Positions 46,380 through 57,670 of a stretch of DNA of 64,000 nt are shown here, piece by piece. Below the pieces are notes generated by a model. That model did not search any database. It was not told the origin of the DNA and worked only from the letters and a program-made list of their open reading frames with translations. The position numbers and the translations under genes were made by a program. Source of the stretch: Castor canadensis (Eukaryota; Chordata; Mammalia; Rodentia; Castoridae); assembly GCF_047511655.1 (NCBI RefSeq), contig NC_133389.1:145974473-146038472 (forward strand), given 5' to 3'. Within the stretch, counting starts at the first letter, position 1, and the number at the start of each line of letters is the position of its first letter.

Positions 46380-47160
46380 AAATAGAATTTCAATGCAACT
46401 CTGTCAAAATTCAGGCAACCTTTTTAGTAGAAATGACAAACACATTCTAAAATTTACATGAGAATGCAAAACTAGAATACCCAAAATGATTTTGCAGAGG
46501 GACCGAGTTGGAGATCTTTTTAACTTTTCAGTTTCAGAACTTATCATAAGTTTATAGTTATCATGACAGTGTGATTCTGGCATAAAGAGAGACATAGATA
46601 GGACTAAGAGTCATTTGATTTCTGACAAACCTCTGTTCAAGAACCTAGTTGAGCAATAAGCATCCATGCAAAGACTTGCACACAAACGTTCATAATGGTA
46701 TTCTTAGCAGCCAAAATTGGCAGTAGTAAATGCCTGTCAGACTGGAATCCATAGGTAAAATATGGTGTGTCCACACAGAGAGATACCTTTCAGCAATATA
46801 TAAGAATGAACTGCTGACATATGTCACATTGTTAATGAACTCCAATCATTATGCAACATGAAAGAAATAAAACATAGAAGAATGAGTGTTATATGATTCC
46901 ACATATTAGTTGTCCAGAGCAAGAAATTTTATAAAAGCATAAAATGTATCAGAATTGTCTGAGTAGAAAAGTGGGAAAGGAGATAGCTGTAAATGGGCAC
47001 ATGAGATCTTACTGGAGGAATGAAAGTGCTCTAAAAATGATTTAGAGTTATAGTTGCAGCATTTAGTGAAGTTACTAAAGATCTTTGAATTGCACAGTTG
47101 GAATGGATAAACTTTATAATGGAGAAAATATATCTTAATATAGTTGTACTTTAAAATAAG
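46380..47160 (+). mobile_element. Old L1M-type ORF2 end and 3' UTR
   Basis: TTTCAATGCAACTCTGTCAAAATTC, then CTAAAATTTACATGAGAATGC, GCAGCCAAAATTGGCAGTAG, TCAGCAATATATAAGAATGAAC and GAATTGCACAGTTGGAATGG follow ancestral mammalian L1 order with an internal gap near 46620. The 133-codon reverse reading at 46906-47307 is antisense to it. Confidence 0.72.
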
Positions 47161-47164
47161 TGAT

Positions 47165-47670
47165 AGAAATAGGTCTCTAACTGACAAGCAGGTAGGTGGG
47201 ATAACAGTTGATAGCATCCAGTAATATATTTTACATTGTGCTGCAGAATATATTTCAACGTTAATGTGAGATACAATCAGTTCCTTCCGACTCAAGAGCA
47301 CGTCCAATCATGACCCGCTCTCTATTATAACTACACAAGAGATGAAGAATGTGGTTTCTACTACATTGAAAGGAGAGTAACAACAGAAAAACTGAGTAAC
47401 AAGGAGAAGGATTAAATATACTGCAGAGCTCATCAGAAATAGTCAAGGCTATGCAACAAGAGAATGGAAGGAGACATTCTCAACAATGAATGTTAGAAGA
47501 TATTGCTTTAAAAACAAAAGCATTCTCTAGTGTTTGTACATGACCTTTCCAGGCTCAGTTGTTCATGAATTGAAGCAACTGCTTCCATACTTTAGACATA
47601 TAGGACCCAAAATATTATGATCCCAAGAAAAGCTATTAGAATATGCTGAACTGATCTCAAATTTAAGAAT
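47165..47670. other. Unassigned sequence
   Basis: No gene or named repeat is recognised. Confidence 0.45.
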
Positions 47671-47676
47671 GGTTCA

Positions 47677-47760
47677 GGGCTGGAGGTGTGGCTCAAGTGA
47701 TAGAGCACCTGCCTAGCAAGCTTAAGGTCCTAAGTAAAAACCCCAGCACCACCAAAAAAA
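47677..47760 (+). mobile_element. ID-type SINE monomer
   Basis: GGCTGGAGGTGTGGCTCAAG, GAGCACCTGCCTAGCAAGC and CCCCAGCACCACC, then A7, give a nearly consensus ID unit. GGTTCA flanks both sides (47671 and 47761). It is among the least diverged copies here. Confidence 0.92.
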
Positions 47761-47764
47761 GGTT

Positions 47765-48308
47765 CAATAAAGTCAAAAAATTATTTGTGCTTAGAAAGGT
47801 GCTCCACAGCAAATATTTTACTTCCTTCTGAGAATGTGCAATAATAAAATCTATTTAACCACTAACCTAAAACACAAATAAATAAAGTTCTCCACTACAG
47901 CTGTAATGCACATGCATATGCCATGGGCATACTGACTGCCCATGGCATGACTCTCAGATGAAAGTGCCCATCTGTTCCCATCAACTGCATCATATTTACC
48001 CAACATCTAATGTTCACTCCCATGACATTATAGTGGTCATGTTATTTAATAAAGATTATCAGTGACTCAGTGAAAATACAGAAGTAAGAACCTCCAAAAT
48101 TCTACCCTTCTATCTACACAATAAGAACATTAAAAAAAATTATCAAACACAAATTTTTTAGAACTCTGAAAATCAAAGTTTTGTAGGAATTCTGAGAATG
48201 CTTATGAAAGGAAAAATGTTGACTGTCAGTAAGAACAGAGAGCTTGGTAACATTTTAACTTGCTCTCTTATCTCTCCTTACTCAGCTCTATAGTAACCTT
48301 AAAAAACA
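47765..48308. other. Unassigned sequence
   Basis: A short palindrome-like segment CATGGGCATACTGACTGCCCATG lies near 47921-47946. Otherwise nothing is recognised. Confidence 0.45.
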
Positions 48309-48310
48309 AC

Positions 48311-48400
48311 AGGACAGGAGGCTGAGGCTGGAGCTTCCTGGGCTACATAGTGAGTTCCATGTAAGGTTGAGCCCCCCCCCATTTAAAAGTAAATAAATAA
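48311..48400 (+). mobile_element. B1-like SINE fragment with A-rich tail
   Basis: GACAGGAGGCTGAGGCTGG, GGGCTACATAGTGAGTTCC and GGTTGAGCCCCCC form the central part of a B1 unit, followed by TAAATAAATAAAAAG. Confidence 0.72.
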
Positions 48401-48401
48401 A

Positions 48402-48962
48402 AAGTTAAAAAGTCAATCAATACAAAATTCAGCAGCCTGGGTTAGTGTTCTTTCAAAGTCCCCTTCGTGGGAAATGAGCATTGTTTGACCTTTCCAGTGG
48501 TTCCCTGAAAGAGCTCTCAAAGACTTCCTGACTCAGAGCTCATCTTGTGCAAATAAGCTTTCCCCAGGAGTATTTGTCAGAAATAATAGAATAATTAATA
48601 ATCGAGTAATAATTGTTTAACACTGCAGTAGAGCTGGGACTTGATGATGTCCTGTAATTCCCACAAGCTTTTTTGTTCCTCTAACTGGATAATTTCAAAT
48701 GATGGCTTCCTTTTTTTTTAAAAAAAAATGATGGCTTTCTGAGCTAATTGATTCAGCTGCTTGACCAAGTCTGTTTTTGAAGCTCTCTAAGGAATTATTC
48801 AGTTTGGTCACTGTGGTCTTTGGCTTCAGAATTTCTGTTTGATTCTTTTTTATGGCTTCCATGTCTTTGATGAACCATTAATTTTATTTATGTATTGTTT
48901 TCCTAATTTCATTTGATTATCTATAGTTCACTAAGCTTCTTTAAGATGATCATTATAAATTC
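48402..48962. other. Unassigned sequence
   Basis: A T9/A8 run lies at 48711-48728; nothing else is recognised. Confidence 0.45.
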
Positions 48963-49300
48963 TTTTGTGGGGGGTGGTTCTGGGGTTTGAACTCAAGGCT
49001 TTGTTCTTGCTAGGCTATACCACTTTAGCTATACCTCCAACACTTTTTGCTTTGGTTATTTAGTTATTTTTGAGACAGGGTCTATGTTTATGCACCAGCT
49101 AGATGGACCACAATCCTACTTATGCTTCCTTCACAGCTTGGATGGCAGGTGTGTGCTGCCATGCCCAACTTTTTATTGGGCTTTTTATTGAGATGGGGTC
49201 TCATGTACTTTTTGCCCAGACTGGCCTCAAACCGCCATCCTCCCAATCTCTGCCTCCTGAGTAGTTAGGATTTCAGGACTGAGTCACCTAGCCTGAAATT
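48963..49300 (-). mobile_element. Trimeric SINE, reverse: ID, B1-like, B1-like
   Basis: On the + strand: a reversed ID half (GGGGTTTGAACTCAAGGC), then TTTTTGCTTTGGTTATTT as linker. A first reversed 7SL-like unit follows (GAGACAGGGTCTATG ... GGCAGGTGTGTGCTGCCATGC), then a second (GAGATGGGGTCTCATGTAC ... GAGTAGTTAGGATTTCAGG). The order mirrors 8004-8298 and 61609-61927. Confidence 0.85.
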
Positions 49301-49639
49301 CTTTGTTGGGAAAGTTCATAAATCTGCATTTCTTTAGGGTCAACTGATGGCACTGCATTCTATTCTTTTGGTGGTGTCATGTTGCTCATAGCCATTCTTT
49401 GGCATCTATCCTTTGAAAAAATTGGCATTTATTCCAGTCTTCACAGACTGACTTCAGCAGGAAAAGTCCTGTACCAGTCAGCCCATTTGGAGATTTGGGG
49501 CAGGCCACCAGGTACGGTTAGTGGTCAGGCCAGGTGCCTAGATCTAGGGAGTTGGATCTGGAGCCTGGTTTCATTGAGATTGGCCTGAAGCTTAGCATCA
49601 CAAGGAAATATTCCTTCTCCCTTATTAGAAAAATTGTTG

Positions 49640-50455
49640 CCAAAAAAGTAAAGAACAGCAACTGTTAGTGTATAGATAAAAGTATACACACTTGTACATT
49701 GTTGATGGGAATGTAAATTATGGAAAACTCTGGAAGTTGTCCAAAATATTTTAAAAAAAGAATTACCAAATGATATAGCAATTCCACTACTAAGAATGTA
49801 CCCAAAGGAAATATAATCAGTGTGTCAAAGACTTATCTGTACTCCCATACTCGTCACACATTCCCAATAGCCAAGATATGGAATCAACCTAAATGTCCAT
49901 CACTGGGCAAATACACAAAGAAAATGTTGTATATCTACACAACAGTATCCTTTTCAGTCTTTTAAAAGAAGGAAATCGCCTCGCATGTGCAAGGCCCTGG
50001 GTTTGATTCCAACACTGCAAAAAATAAATAAATAAATAAATATGATGGAATCCTGTCATTTGTACAATGTGATTTAGCATAGAGAACATCATATTAAGCA
50101 AAATAAGCCAAGCAGTAAAGGCAATGATCTCACTCCTACATGGAATCTAAAAAAGCCAAATTCAAAGGTGGAATGATGGTTACTAGGGACTATGGGTGAT
50201 CAGAGAGCAAGCAGAGACAATGGAGATGTTAGTCAAAGGATATAAACTTTCAGTGAGACTGGAAAAAGTTCAAGAGATACGTGTATACTATAGTGACTGT
50301 ATTTAATAACAAGTTCATATGCTTGAAAATTGCTGAGAGAACATTTTAAGTGGCCTCTGTACAAAAAGAGGAGATATGTGAGGCAATACATGTAAGCTTG
50401 ATTTAGCAATTCTACAACACAGTCATATTTCAAAACATTATGCTGTATGCAATCG
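49640..50455 (+). mobile_element. Old L1 ORF2 3' fragment with ID insertion
   Basis: TTGTACATTGTTGATGGGAATG, ATAGCAATTCCACTACTAAG, CCAATAGCCAAGATATGG and AAATGTCCATCACTGGGC track L1 ORF2. The ID remnant at 49975-50040 interrupts it, and the sequence then resumes with ATGATGGAATCCTGTCATTTG and a 3' UTR part. Confidence 0.82.
49975..50040 (+). mobile_element. ID-type SINE fragment nested in L1
   Basis: CGCCTCGCATGTGCAAGGCC, GGGTTTGATTCCAACACTGC and an (AAAT)n tail. The 5' part is missing. Confidence 0.75.
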
Positions 50456-50770
50456 ATACATATATATATAATTTATATTTGGCCATTTAAATAATCAATT
50501 AGTTACTTTAAAAGATATTTGGGATAAATGATAAACAAACCAAAAATCTTAAAAGGAAAATGTGGGGAGGGAAATGCCTATGGGGGCTTTGGATATATCA
50601 GTGGGAACAAGAATGCTATGCACATGTACAGGTCATCCCTATTCTCTGAACTTCTACTACAATAATTGCCAAAACCACATCATGAAACACTTATGTGGAA
50701 GCCCAAAGAACTTTTAATTATAATTACTTTTGCATGTCTGACAGTTTATCAATATCTAACTTTTTTTTTT

Positions 50771-51000
50771 GTATACCACTGACTATGTGCCAGGAACTGT
50801 TCTAAGTATTTTCAATATGTTGCCTCATTGAATCCTATAAGTTAAGTATCATTTTCCTCACTCTACAGAAGAGAAAATTGAGGCTTAAAGTATTAAAAAT
50901 CTCAAAGTCAAGGAACTACTAAATGGTGGAACTGGGATTGAAATGCTGGCCTGTACCTTCAGAGACCATTCTCCTAAGTATCAAGTCATACCACCTCTGG
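50771..51000 (-). mobile_element. MIR SINE, reverse
   Basis: ACTATGTGCCAGGAACTGTTC, CCTCATTGAATCCTATAAG, AGAGAAAATTGAGGCTTAAAG and GGTGGAACTGGGATTGAAATG cover nearly the whole reversed MIR. Confidence 0.88.
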
Positions 51001-51004
51001 CTTG

Positions 51005-51460
51005 GCTCTGGTTTGTAGAAAGGGTTTTGAGTCAAGACTTGCAGACTGCCATGGGCAGGACCACATTTGGACGTGCCTGGAGTCTTGGAAGATTATGTTT
51101 TGTTCTCCTACAAATGGACCTTGAGAGTTACCATATGCCCTTAAAAGAAGAACATTTCTCCTCTATCAAGGAATAGTGTCCTCTTTGACCAAGCGCACAG
51201 CTTCAGGAGGAATACACATGGAGTGGTGAGGGAGGAAGGAAACACACATCTCACCAGCCAGATCATCTGAATCAACCCTGGTAATCAATAGGGAACAGAG
51301 GTCATATCAGATCACTCTAACATACATTAATTTCTCTTTTTTAAAATAAGTCTGATAGTACTATCTATTTCATTAGGATAATTATAAGTATTAAATAAGT
51401 GTTTATGGAAATACATCTTGTATATTGAAAATTACTAACAAAACTATTTACTCATATACC
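51005..51460. other. Unassigned sequence
   Basis: No gene or named repeat is recognised. Confidence 0.45.
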
Positions 51461-51479
51461 CAGGTAAGAGAGAAATCAA

Positions 51480-51680
51480 CAAGAACTGGGTGGTAGAGCA
51501 AAGTCAACAAGATCTGGGTTTGATTCTGACTTGAACAGTTGTGCTCTCTGAGATGTTAAGAAAATCATTTGACTCTCATGAGCCTTAGTTTTGCCATCTG
51601 TAAAATAAGGATAATACATACTAACTTTCTGGGTTCTGAAGATTAACAAAAATAAGCAAATAAATAAATACCAGAACACC
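51480..51680 (+). mobile_element. MIR SINE
   Basis: TCTGGGTTTGATTCTGACTTG, GAGCCTTAGTTTTGCCATCTG, TAAAATAAGGATAATAC and CTGAAGATTAAC follow MIR in its forward order. Confidence 0.85.
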
Positions 51681-51714
51681 TGACTAATACAATGAAGTCA
51701 ACAAATTTAACTTT

Positions 51715-51900
51715 CCATCCTCCTCACCTTCATCATCATGAAGCATTCTCCTTATGTTACTTAATTTTCCTGCGTAACACGCCCCTGTATGACGTGAATT
51801 ACATGAAGACAAGGAATCATTGCCAATTCTTCAGCACTGTATTCCCAATACTAGAATACCTTCTAGAAAATGATAGGTATGCAATAAATCCTTATTGAGG
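51715..51900 (+). mobile_element. L2 LINE 3' end
   Basis: ACATGAAGACAAGGAATCATTG, TGTATTCCCAATACTAGAATAC and GGTATGCAATAAATCCTTATTG correspond to the L2 3' end. Confidence 0.7.
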
Positions 51901-51904
51901 GACA

Positions 51905-52925
51905 TATAATCCTTTGTCATATCATTGTTATAGTTGAGATCAGAGGCTATATCACTATAACACTAAGCAGAGTATGAGACAAACATTCATTGAGTAGTTT
52001 AAAGGCACAAAATACTCTTAATCCAGTTTTCTCAAAGATTAATCCCAGATTGCCTGCATCAGAAGCACCTTTCATGCTCATTACACCAAAATTGAGTTTC
52101 TAAACCAAAATAAAGGTGTCCCAGGAATTTATCTTTTAAATGAACCCTACCTTTTTATCTACTTATTTTTAATCTGAATTAAATAGGACTCTGAAGTCCT
52201 ATTTACCAGCTTTTTAAAAATTCTACTGCTTAGTATAAGATTTTGTTATAATGTAGATTAAAAGACAATAAAGCTTTTCAATTTTAAATTCAAAAGTTGG
52301 CTCTGAAACTAATTTTGTTTGTTTAATTATGTGCTCATGGGTGATAGCCAGAAAAAACTGTTTATATTCTAGTTTTCATATACTTAAAGTCCAAATATTT
52401 TCTCTGGCCCCAAATATTTGTTGAAATTTCTATGAAATGATTTTTCTAAATTGTTTAGTTTAGTTTGGTGTTGAGAGTATATCTTTGAATAAAATTAATT
52501 CATTACAGGTTAAAATTTTTTGGTGAGTTAACAGATTATCATTCAAAAGAATCTAGGAAAGCATCAATATGTCATAAAGATAAACTTTTATAATCAAGTG
52601 ACTAAATTATGTCATTAAACTATGGACCTATAGTAAGTTAAGTATGGTAATAACTCCAAAGCTGCAACAACTATCAGGACCATTCACTACTCCAAGAGTT
52701 CAATAATACATGCTGGTATTTCTGCCAAGGCATCAAAGCTACTTGCACACTAAGTTTTTAGCACTAAGATTAGTAGTGGTTTTACCTCTAGTCCTTATAT
52801 GTTCTAGAGTTCAAAATTTGAAAACATTATTCTACCAAATCTTAGGTACCAATAATATCATACTTCAGTCAACCTTTTGTCTGTTTGCTATTATGAACTG
52901 AACAGAGGAATGACTGAAGAAATGG
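51905..52925. other. Unassigned AT-rich sequence
   Basis: No gene or named repeat is recognised. Confidence 0.45.
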
Positions 52926-52943
52926 GAAAAGAAGTAACCTCCA

Positions 52944-53367
52944 ACTGTAAGCTGTTGAATAATAGGGGAGCCTGGTCATAGAGAAAGAGCAAGTAATGGG
53001 GGGGGCTAATCTGATTAAAGCATGATATATACATGTGTGGAATGCCAAGACAAAACCCCCGTGGACTATCAATATACACTTTTTTTAAAAAATGAAAGAC
53101 TTGAGGGTAAAACAGATCTTTTCTTGGGGATGAGAACCAGTAGAAGAGGAGAGGGTATAAGGAAAAGGGTGGATGAGGGTAAATATAGCAGGTATATTTT
53201 GTATTCATATATGAAAATAGAAAAATGAAACCTGTTGAAATTGTTCTAAGAAGAGGGGAGAAGGGAGAATGATGGAGGGGATAAAATCTAACTAAAATAT
53301 ATTGTAAGCACATATGTAAATAGCACATTGTATCCCCCTGTACACTACTATATGCTAATTAAAAAAA
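52944..53367 (+). mobile_element. 5'-truncated L1 3' UTR with near-perfect target duplication
   Basis: A purine-rich region with AACCAGTAGAAGAGGAGAGG leads to AAACCTGTTGAAATTGTTC and then ATTGTATCCCCCTGTACAC and an A tail. AAAGAAGTAACCTCCAA (from 52927) and AAAGAAGTTGCCTCCAA (from 53367) are the duplicated target with two changes. The overlapping reverse readings of 68-145 codons are antisense to this element. Confidence 0.82.
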
Positions 53368-53384
53368 AAGAAGTTGCCTCCAAA

Positions 53385-53720
53385 TAACACCTGAAGGAAG
53401 AATCACAGTGGAAGAAAAGATCAAGGGGACACGAATGCTGAGACAATTTTTCTTCCCTTTACTCGTTGACTCTAATCTCAACAGAAATCTGTGATGGATG
53501 CTGTGACATTGTGATGTGACTTCATTGGCATCAGTACTTTATCTCAAAAGGAATCAGCAAATGCCAACTTTAAGCTCAGTACAACCACAGGCATTCAATG
53601 AAAGACATACATGTGAACTTCTTACAACTTAGTTAGAGTGCCATAAATAGTAATAATGAAAAATAAGTATCATTGACATCCATGACATAGTCAAGAAATA
53701 TTTGTAAATAAAACGTAGAC
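53385..53720. other. Unassigned sequence
   Basis: No gene or named repeat is recognised. Confidence 0.45.
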
Positions 53721-53723
53721 AAT

Positions 53724-53818
53724 CAAGCACAGGGGCTAAGAGAACAGATTTCAGAGTCAGATTAACATTTGAATGCTGGCTCTACCACTTACTAGTTTGG
53801 TCCTTGTGTCTGTATTTT
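53724..53818 (+). mobile_element. MIR SINE 5' half
   Basis: AGCACAGGGGCTAAGAGAAC, AGATTTCAGAGTCAGATTAAC and GGCTCTACCACTTACTAG match the 5' half of MIR. Confidence 0.78.
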
Positions 53819-53929
53819 AGTCTTGCTATGCCACCATTGCTATGTCTACTCATCTACTCATTTATAATAAACCTACTTCCCAGCTCTCCTGCCTTTGACC
53901 ACCATCATGCTGCCTGTGCTTGATCTGAT

Positions 53930-54372
53930 TTCACATCATGTCTTCTTATAAGACTTTCAGAACCAAGAAATTCCTGGCCAAGAAACAAAAGCAAAATCAT
54001 CCCATTTCCCCCAGTGGATTCAGATGAAAACTAGAAGCAAAATTAGGTACAACTCCCTTTTAGGTGTGTTTTTCCTGCTGTTGTCACCCATGGACCTCAT
54101 ACTCAAGGTTCTTCAGCTTTTAAACATGGACTTCCACCAGCAACTCTCCAGAGGGCTTTTAGGACTCAGAGTGGGCTGCATCATTACACTCTTTCTAATT
54201 CTAGGGCTTCCTGCTTCTTGGACTGACTGGTTTCCCTGGCTCTCCATCCTGCATATTGCCAGTATGGGACTATACAACCTCTGATCTTGTAAGCCAATCT
54301 AATAAATCCCCTCTCACAATAATATATATTCTGTTGGTTCTGTTTCTCTGGAGAACCCTAACTAATACTAAT
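53930..54372 (+). mobile_element. MaLR-type LTR 3' part (MLT1-like)
   Basis: GGACTCAGAGTGGGCTGCATC, GGCTCTCCATCCTGCATATTG and AATAAATCCCCTCTCAC, then GTTGGTTCTGTTTCTCTGG and AACCCTAACTAATAC, match the 3' end of a common MaLR-type LTR, including its polyadenylation signal. The 5' limit is unclear. The 86-codon reading at 54024-54284 lies inside it. Confidence 0.65.
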
Positions 54373-54374
54373 AC

Positions 54375-55200
54375 CTTTCATAAATGGTAACCAAAGAGGT
54401 GGCCAGAGGCAAGTGAAAAAGTAGATGCTTAGTCACACCTCTGAGACACCTGGATGCAACATAAAGCAGTCACTAGTAGATGGTAAACTTTTTATTAGGA
54501 AACATATATTAAAAGCCAGAATCTCTTTAAGGAAATGGGATATAGAACAATCAATATTCTACTCAGCCAACTATAAAAAGAGAAAAAAAAAGCCTCTTTA
54601 TTTCTATGAAAGAAGCATTAAGTGTTACAGAACGACCACAGATAACTATAAAAATTTTATACCCACAATAACCCATGCACTTTTATGGTGTTCCCTTAGT
54701 TTCGGTTGTTATTGCTTAGATCAAGCAATTGAATCCTACCCTTTTCTCAGAAGCCACTTAGAGCCTGCAACAGCATCACCTTCAGCAGCTTACCCCTACT
54801 CCTGAAGACAGGTGATGCCTGAACTAAGAGGGGCTCTTGCAGGTTCTACTCTCTATAATAACAGCACTTAGACCCCAGGTGAGCAGTTCATGCTACAACA
54901 GCAGGAGCAAAGGTAAATTAAACTTAAAGATCATGGCAATTATCCAAGTGGACATGCAGCAGAATAATATCTCTCTGGGAAGGTTGTGACTACATGAAGG
55001 ATATCTGTCACAGAGTGGGACCAATATACTAAGTCCTGGAATTTAATCAATTTAATTGTACTAACTACTAAATTGTCACCCACTAAATCTACCCTCCTAA
55101 AAATGCAGAACGTTTTTATCTTAATATGTTATTTACAGATATAGAGCCACAGTTTTCATAATGGATATGACGAGGATACAGACAAAAAATAAAAACCATA
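54375..55200. other. Unassigned sequence
   Basis: A 126-codon reading at 54425-54805 is the longest non-repeat ORF on the + strand. It has a Lys/Tyr-rich middle and no recognised motif. No promoter or splice context is seen. Confidence 0.4.
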
Positions 55201-55224
55201 AGGTAGCATACTTTTACATGTACA

Positions 55225-55385
55225 AACTAAGGGAAAATAACCCTGTGAGAAAAGTACATATGAAAGATTTTATAGTAACATGTTTCTTCTCCACATTTCA
55301 CAGATGAATAAAGTAAGAGTATACAACTTGTTCAAGATCATATAACCCATAGGAAAGGATTCAAACACAAGTCCTCTGACAGGAG
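55225..55385 (-). mobile_element. MIR SINE, reverse (diverged)
   Basis: CACATTTCACAGATGAATAAAG, AACTTGTTCAAGATCATATAAC and GATTCAAACACAAGTCCTC track the reversed MIR. Confidence 0.65.
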
Positions 55386-55554
55386 ACACTAGACTCACAA
55401 GTATACTGGTCTGTCTCTCTTGAAAATGGTAAGAATTGAAGTGCCCCTTGAACAAGTATAGAATTCATCAAAGTTAAGAGAAAAATACAGTACATTCCAA
55501 ATGTGGGGAGAAAATGACAACAAAGGCAGAGGTAGAAGGATAAAAAATAGATGG

Positions 55555-55735
55555 GCCAGGCACCAATGGCTCACGCCTGTAATCCTAGCTACTCAGGAGG
55601 CAGAGATCAGGAGGATCATGGTTTGAAGCCAGCCTGGACAAATAGTTCATGAGACCTATCTCAAAAATACCTAACACAAAAAAGGCCAGTGGAGTGGCTC
55701 AAGGTGTAGACCCTGAGTTCAAGCCCCAGTACCGC
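55555..55735 (+). mobile_element. Dimeric SINE with internally deleted ID half and target duplication
   Basis: CAATGGCTCACGCCTGTAATCC ... GTTTGAAGCCAGCCTGG is a well-preserved 7SL-like half. The ID half is GGAGTGGCTCAAGGTGTAG running straight into ACCCTGAGTTCAAGCCCC, lacking the GCCTAGCAAGC part. AAAAAATAGATGG (55542-55554) and AAAAAAAAGATGG (55736-55748) flank it. It is the least diverged dimer in the window. Confidence 0.92.
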
Positions 55736-55748
55736 AAAAAAAAGATGG

Positions 55749-55822
55749 ACTGGGGTGTGGCTTAAGAGGTAGAGTGCTTGCCTAGCAAACACTAAATTCA
55801 AATCCCAATACTGCAAAAAAAC
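55749..55822 (+). mobile_element. ID-type SINE monomer abutting the dimer
   Basis: ACTGGGGTGTGGCTTAAGAGG, GTGCTTGCCTAGCAAACAC and CAATACTGC, then an A-rich tail. It starts directly after the right target copy of the preceding SINE. Confidence 0.9.
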
Positions 55823-55829
55823 AAACAAA

Positions 55830-57652
55830 ATAAAGAGGATTCTCCACTTAAGTGCAAATTTTAGTACAAGATTAGCTGGAAAATATGAGAAGAAGAAGAG
55901 GGTCTCATGGAACAAAATGAAGAAAATGGTAGCCTAGGGAAGCTAATCAGATTGCTACATGTTTGAAAATAGTGCCATTTGTTACTACCTCCTATGGCAC
56001 AGGAAAACTTTTATTTCACCCAAACTTTAAATCTGCTTCTGAAATATGGATATTGTTATTTTTATTATTTCTCTTGTCCTGACAACAAAGCTTCTCTGAT
56101 GTGGAAATCCCATAGCACTTCTCTAAATCTAGGTACAAAGCAATAAAGCAGCACTCAAATAATGGGAACCATAGAAAGACCTTCATTTGTGTCATTTTTC
56201 AATCACCTGATAATCTTTAGAAAAAAAATTCTGGACAAAAACATCATTATATAATTTAAATCTAGAGCTTAAAATATCAAATTATGCAGCATCTTAAAGA
56301 AATGCCATTCACAAATCTAGATATATTTAGCATGCAATCAAAAAACTGTGTATGAACAAATTGATTTTATAAATAGAAAATGATTAGTGTAATTAACTTT
56401 GAGTGGATACATTCTTAATGAATATCATATCCTAAGTATATTCTTTGAGGAAAAAAATATTATGATAAGAATTTAAACCAAACTTCATTAATATTAGGAT
56501 TTGGGGTCCTTTTATTCAACTATTATATATACCCCATTTTGTTATTAGTCTTCATTCTTTTGTTTCTGGTATTCATTGATAAATATTTATTTTTGTGAGA
56601 TTGGCTATGCATTTATCATTTTATAAATTTTTAGCTGATGCACCCAACCTCTAATGACCATGTTCAGCTTCTTCTTTTCTTTCTCCTCCTTTTCCTTCAA
56701 GTTTCAGTGAGGATTTATTTTAGTGTAACAGGATAAAGTAAGGAGAAGTGAAGGGGAAGAGAGAAACATCTTCCATTCCCCACGCAGGAAATGGGAGTAC
56801 TCTATCTTCAGCTTCTATATGATCAGCTTTTTTGGATTTTGCATGTGAGGGAGATCATGCGGTACTTGCCTAACTGCCATATTTCATTTAACATAATGAC
56901 CTCCAGTTCAGAGCATATTTACAAAAAACCTCTTATGTTAAGCATTTTCTCCAGTGTTTGGAAGAACCAACCCCTTCAGAAGGCCCTCTGACACTAATGG
57001 TTGTTTTGTGTTTTATATGCTCTCTGTCCATGCACAGCTGTTTACACCAGGGTATGCACTGACCTAAGAGTGTCTAATCCTTGTTTTTTTGGGTGACTAT
57101 GATAAATTATGGCCTGGCTCTAAAGTAAGAGCTGTAACAGTCCCCTTTAGGAAATCCTAACTAAGAGACTACAAAAAAGTTGCCAGATAGTAATAACAGC
57201 TGAAAGACCTAAGGTCATGTACAGTCCATATTAAGACAGTGTGAGTTTTGTGCTGTCAAATTTAGAGGAAGCCTGCCTCACACAGACAGGAATTTCCCCT
57301 GAGGGAAAGAAAAATATAAACAAAATTCTGTTCTTCTAATGTCTTCTCAGTTCTAGCTCCCAAGAGTCTTGTACATCTTCCAAAGCCTGTATTTATATTT
57401 TCATGTGATTTCACCAATTATCCTGACAATAACTTTCTAGTTGAGTGTTTCCAGTTCTCCTCTGTTCCCTAAGGTTCCCTCTGCAGTCCAAGCTCTGAAC
57501 TATAATCCCAAGAATTCAAAGATGATGTAAGGTGAGTCTTTATGATTAAAAACAAGATGGAAAAAAATATAGGCACATTTCAAAAATAATACAAGTTAGA
57601 CCATGTACACAATACAAAGTACAACTAGAGAGTTATGGAAAGAGTGTCTGGT
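55830..57652. other. Unassigned sequence, with possible L1-like text near 56820-56950
   Basis: TGAGGGAGATCATGCGGTAC and ATAATGACCTCCAGTTC resemble reversed L1 3' text around 56840-56920, but the stretch is short and I do not set limits. Nothing else is recognised. Confidence 0.4.
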
Positions 57653-57670
57653 TCAAATTGGTTGTATCTG

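Noticed and set aside
46906..47307. 133-codon reverse reading
   Set aside because: Mostly antisense to an old L1M-type fragment.
52891..53328. 145-codon reverse reading
   Set aside because: Antisense to the purine-rich L1 3' UTR at 52944-53367.
54425..54805. 126-codon forward reading as a possible gene
   Set aside because: Composition is Lys/Tyr-rich as expected from AT-rich DNA, with no recognised motif. It stands alone without flanking exon signals.
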